Part shown: in pieces, positions 38,408-41,059 of the stretch
Numbering within the stretch: the stretch's first letter is position 1
Layout: every line of letters starts with the position of its first letter
NCBI GenBank assembly: GCA_022508465.1
Contig: JAFLVB010000007.1
Span: 1-41,059, forward strand
Length of the DNA stretch: 41,059 nucleotides
Reading direction: 5' to 3'
Source: Clostridiales bacterium
GTDB lineage: Bacteria; Bacillota; Clostridia; Christensenellales; Pumilibacteraceae
Notes under the pieces: model-generated
Told to the model about the DNA's origin: nothing
Seen by the model: only the letters and a program-made list of their open reading frames with translations
The model's database searches: none
Translations under genes and position numbers: made by a program

Positions 38408-41059
38408 TTAATCTTCGTCGGGATAGTAAGTATAGTAACCAATCCAATCAGATTTATCAAGTTCATCACCAATTCCATTATAAATATTAACTCTTGTCGA
38501 ATTACTCGGATATAAGTAGAACTCGATGGTGTAGTCATTAGCTCCTGAAGTTACCTCAACCGTCAAGACTTTATATATGTCAATTTTACCGAAGCCATTT
38601 AGCACTTCGCGCTCTTCGTACTTAGAACCTTTAATTTCCATAGCGACGCCCTTCCAAGTAATGCTGCTTGCTGTAACAACCAAATCTCCATAAGTGCTGG
38701 ATGTATAAGTACGAGCAAAATCTGCAAGCGTCATTTCGTCATCACCGGGCTCCTCAGCTTTTATAAAGCTATAGTCTACCGAATATGAATCATTAAAAAT
38801 GTCAAAGTAGTAATTGCCGGTTTTGCTTTCTTCATAGAACTCTACATAGCACTCTGTTCCATCCAACATTATAATCAAGCCAAACTCTGCCCATGTATCA
38901 GCATATTCGCCTAATATCTTAAGTTGGTGTCCATCCCAGGTCATGCTATTCTCGTCTATAACGATTACATCTCCTGCATTTTTCTTGTTAGCATATTTGC
39001 CTTTATACTTCGTTAAATCTACACTAACAGTCGGATCTTCAACTTCTTCGGTCTTTTTGAAGAGATCAATCAACTTTCCGTCAGCATCCTTTAAAAAGAG
39101 CCTTACTTCCTCACCTGTGACATCAGTCATGAATTCAAATAAATATTCTACGCCGTCTACAGTTGCCTTAACGTCTAATATTAACATGTCAGGGCCCATA
39201 TCACCGGGAACTAAAAAGGAATTTTGGCTTTTAATTGTTGCCACTTTACCATTATAGGTAATGATGCCATCCGTAACTTTTATAGTTTCATCATTCGTTT
39301 TGTATGTACCTTCGCAATCTGCAAGGGTCAATACCTCATCACCGGGTTCTTCTTCGTTTGCCGGGAAGAATATATCGTATTGATCGGAGTTAGTCGGGCC
39401 AACATAAATAATTACGCATTGTTCTAACCTAGCCCACTCGAACGTAAAGGTATATTCCTTTCCGTCTACGAGAGCACTGATTCCCAACAATGACAAGTAA
39501 TCATCATTGCGAGCTATCGATTCGATCTTATGACCTTCCCAGGTGATTCCGTCTTCTGTTACTTCGATAATGCTTCCGTCGTTAACGGATTCATATTTTC
39601 CGACAACTTCGCTAAAGTCAATCTCCACAGGCTCGGTTACTACTTGCTTGATGAATGTATAGGAAGTGCCGGTGGTGGTACCATCATCATTAAGCACGTA
39701 AACCATTATCGTATCGCCTGTCAAGTTGAATTTGAACTGGTAGTATACATCATTTACATGTGCATAAACGATTACAGGCCACGATGTCTGAGAATCACCT
39801 TGCTTATCAACAGCCAATACAGTACCGTTCCAAGACAACGAATCTTCTGTAACGGTGATAACTACATCGGCAAGAGCGGGATATCTCTCCGGATTAACCT
39901 TATACTCACCCTCATAGCCTGTATAGTCTACATCAATAGGACCTTCCTGCTTAAGAGTGAAGTCAATATAATACTTTCCTTCTAAAACAGATGTATCATA
40001 CTTCTTAGTCTCTTTATTCCAGCCTCTGAATGTAACTTTATTAGCACTGAATAAAACCTTAACGTACTTATCGCCCCAGTCTGCATAGAACACTAACGGA
40101 TACGAATTATTAAATTCCTCGGGCAATAATTCATCGGGTACTAATTCAACGTCGCCCCAAGTGATTTTGTCGGCTTCTACTACTACATCGTCATAGCCGT
40201 CTGCAACATATGTACCTACATAATCGCTAAAGCTTATAGGCTCAACCTTTGTAAAGAGACCTACATACGAGGGGTCGCCCCATGGATCGAGCACATCATT
40301 GTTATAAACATAGATTCTTATTTTCTCCAACAGAGTATCAGTTCTGAATGCAAGCAAATACTCTACATCGCCTACTGTTACTGTAACGTCTAAGAATACA
40401 ATAATAGCTCCGCCGCCGCTCATTACTACTACTTTTTGGCTATTGATAGTAGCTGCTTCGCCATTGTATGTAATGGTGTTAGGTTTTAAAACCATATTAC
40501 CGAATTTAGTGCTTAGAGTTACCTCGATAGTATTATCGTTAAACGCATATGTACCAACGCAATCATCAAGAGTCAAATTGCCATCATACGGTATTTCTAC
40601 AGGCTCTTCGGGCTCTACAGTTTCCTCAATCTTTTCAAAGACGTCGATAACCTCGTACATCTCCCAAACTTCATCATAATTATCCATATTAAAGATATGG
40701 ACTCTTATATCATCACTCAAATCGTCAGTAATAAATTCAAACTTATAGTGTACTCCATCTATTGTCGTTGTTATGTCTAACAATGTCATAACCGAACCGA
40801 ATTCGCCGGGCATAATAAATGATTTTTGGCTCTCGATTGTAATTGCTTTGTCATTCCAGGTAATGCCGGTTGCAGTAACCTTAACAATACCATTGGTCTC
40901 GAATCCTTTATAAGTACCTACACAATCGGCAAGAGTTAAGTCACCCTCAGGATATTCCGGTTCAGGCTCGGTTGTTGCTTGTTTTGTAAACGTAATGGTG
41001 TCACCGTAAGTTTTATCTTCTTGCAATTGGGCAATCATTATGTTTTTTACATCAAATGA
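38408..41059 (-). CDS. Multi-repeat secreted/surface-type protein, 5' end outside window
   Basis: The frame is open to the right edge, so only the last 883 residues are seen. It is built of eight tandem modules of about 95-125 residues plus the tail of a ninth. Each module opens like LTLADCVGTYK or IDFSEVVGKYE, has a short ITWNGK-type strand pair, ends in a FxK motif, and is joined by an acidic linker (EEPGDE, EPEEPVE). The modules have diverged (the first, second and sixth are closest). The fold looks like small beta barrels of lipocalin-like type. There are no cell-wall sorting signal, dockerin or membrane segment at the C-terminus, which ends GYYTYYPDED. Export is inferred; the signal peptide would lie outside. 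Confidence 0.8.
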   Translation of the reverse strand, partial: SFDVKNIMIAQLQEDKTYGDTITFTKQATTEPEPEYPEGDLTLADCVGTYKGFETNGIVKVTATGITWNDKAITIESQKSFIMPGEFGSVMTLLDITTTIDGVHYKFEFITDDLSDDIRVHIFNMDNYDEVWEMYEVIDVFEKIEETVEPEEPVEIPYDGNLTLDDCVGTYAFNDNTIEVTLSTKFGNMVLKPNTITYNGEAATINSQKVVVMSGGGAIIVFLDVTVTVGDVEYLLAFRTDTLLEKIRIYVYNNDVLDPWGDPSYVGLFTKVEPISFSDYVGTYVADGYDDVVVEADKITWGDVELVPDELLPEEFNNSYPLVFYADWGDKYVKVLFSANKVTFRGWNKETKKYDTSVLEGKYYIDFTLKQEGPIDVDYTGYEGEYKVNPERYPALADVVITVTEDSLSWNGTVLAVDKQGDSQTSWPVIVYAHVNDVYYQFKFNLTGDTIMVYVLNDDGTTTGTSYTFIKQVVTEPVEIDFSEVVGKYESVNDGSIIEVTEDGITWEGHKIESIARNDDYLSLLGISALVDGKEYTFTFEWARLEQCVIIYVGPTNSDQYDIFFPANEEEPGDEVLTLADCEGTYKTNDETIKVTDGIITYNGKVATIKSQNSFLVPGDMGPDMLILDVKATVDGVEYLFEFMTDVTGEEVRLFLKDADGKLIDLFKKTEEVEDPTVSVDLTKYKGKYANKKNAGDVIVIDENSMTWDGHQLKILGEYADTWAEFGLIIMLDGTECYVEFYEESKTGNYYFDIFNDSYSVDYSFIKAEEPGDDEMTLADFARTYTSSTYGDLVVTASSITWKGVAMEIKGSKYEEREVLNGFGKIDIYKVLTVEVTSGANDYTIEFYLYPSNSTRVNIYNGIGDELDKSDWIGYYTYYPDED

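Overview
The window looks like a chromosomal segment of an uncultured, probably gut-associated, Clostridia-type Firmicute. This rests on gene content and signals, not on a database match. The evidence is: a large Firmicutes-type SRP RNA with an Alu domain, AddAB rather than RecBCD, a BofA-like protein, a K+-dependent type membrane pyrophosphatase, rubrerythrin, many small lipoproteins, strong sigma-A-like promoters (TTGACA-17-TATAAT) and AAGGAGG ribosome sites. There is no phage, transposase, CRISPR or tRNA gene. Most of the window is housekeeping DNA with small accessory genes between the operons.

Layout. 1-2.1 kb: a flavodoxin-type protein cut by the left edge, a lipoprotein, a GNAT acetyltransferase and rubrerythrin. 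2.1-5.4 kb: three regulators (a membrane-spanning XRE protein with InlB-like repeats, an MntR/DtxR-type metal regulator, a small XRE repressor) and a zinc-ribbon membrane protein facing the small repressor across palindromic operators. 5.5-12.7 kb (minus): a tightly coupled operon metK-recD2-GNAT-like-glnS-alaS. 12.8-14.6 kb (plus): bofA-like and proS. 14.8-22.2 kb (minus): a small XRE gene, then an operon ileS - rRNA methyltransferase - RluA synthase - GalT-like - two zinc-ribbon membrane proteins. 22.3-22.6 kb: the SRP RNA gene. 22.8-26.0 kb (plus): a small XRE gene and an ECF sigma factor overlapping a membrane-anchored beta-propeller protein. 26.3-28.5 kb (minus): hppA. 28.7-30.9 kb: three lipoproteins, a lone SpaA-like domain protein and a small membrane protein. 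31.1-37.1 kb (minus): addB-addA and a 52-residue ORF. 37.2-41.1 kb: a lipoprotein and a very repetitive surface-type protein cut by the right edge.

Four aminoacyl-tRNA synthetases (Ala, Gln, Pro, Ile), SAM synthetase, two RNA-modification enzymes and the SRP RNA make this a translation-rich segment. RecD2 and AddAB add DNA repair. None of the synthetase genes shows a T-box leader; proS and ileS have short leaders from plain promoters, and glnS and alaS are internal to the metK operon.

Points that stand out: (1) at least four genes (GNAT, XRE, a small membrane protein, addB) have a promoter whose -10 box lies only 6-7 bases before the start codon and no Shine-Dalgarno site, so their mRNAs are predicted to be leaderless; (2) an 18-bp perfect palindrome exactly fills the spacer of the promoter facing an XRE gene; (3) two families of dispersed non-coding repeats sit between genes, one forming a 265-bp nested inverted repeat; (4) alanyl-tRNA synthetase lacks its C-terminal third; (5) the SRP RNA has a non-GNAR loop at the tip of helix 8; (6) a one-protein membrane regulator joins a cytoplasmic XRE domain to external InlB-like repeats.
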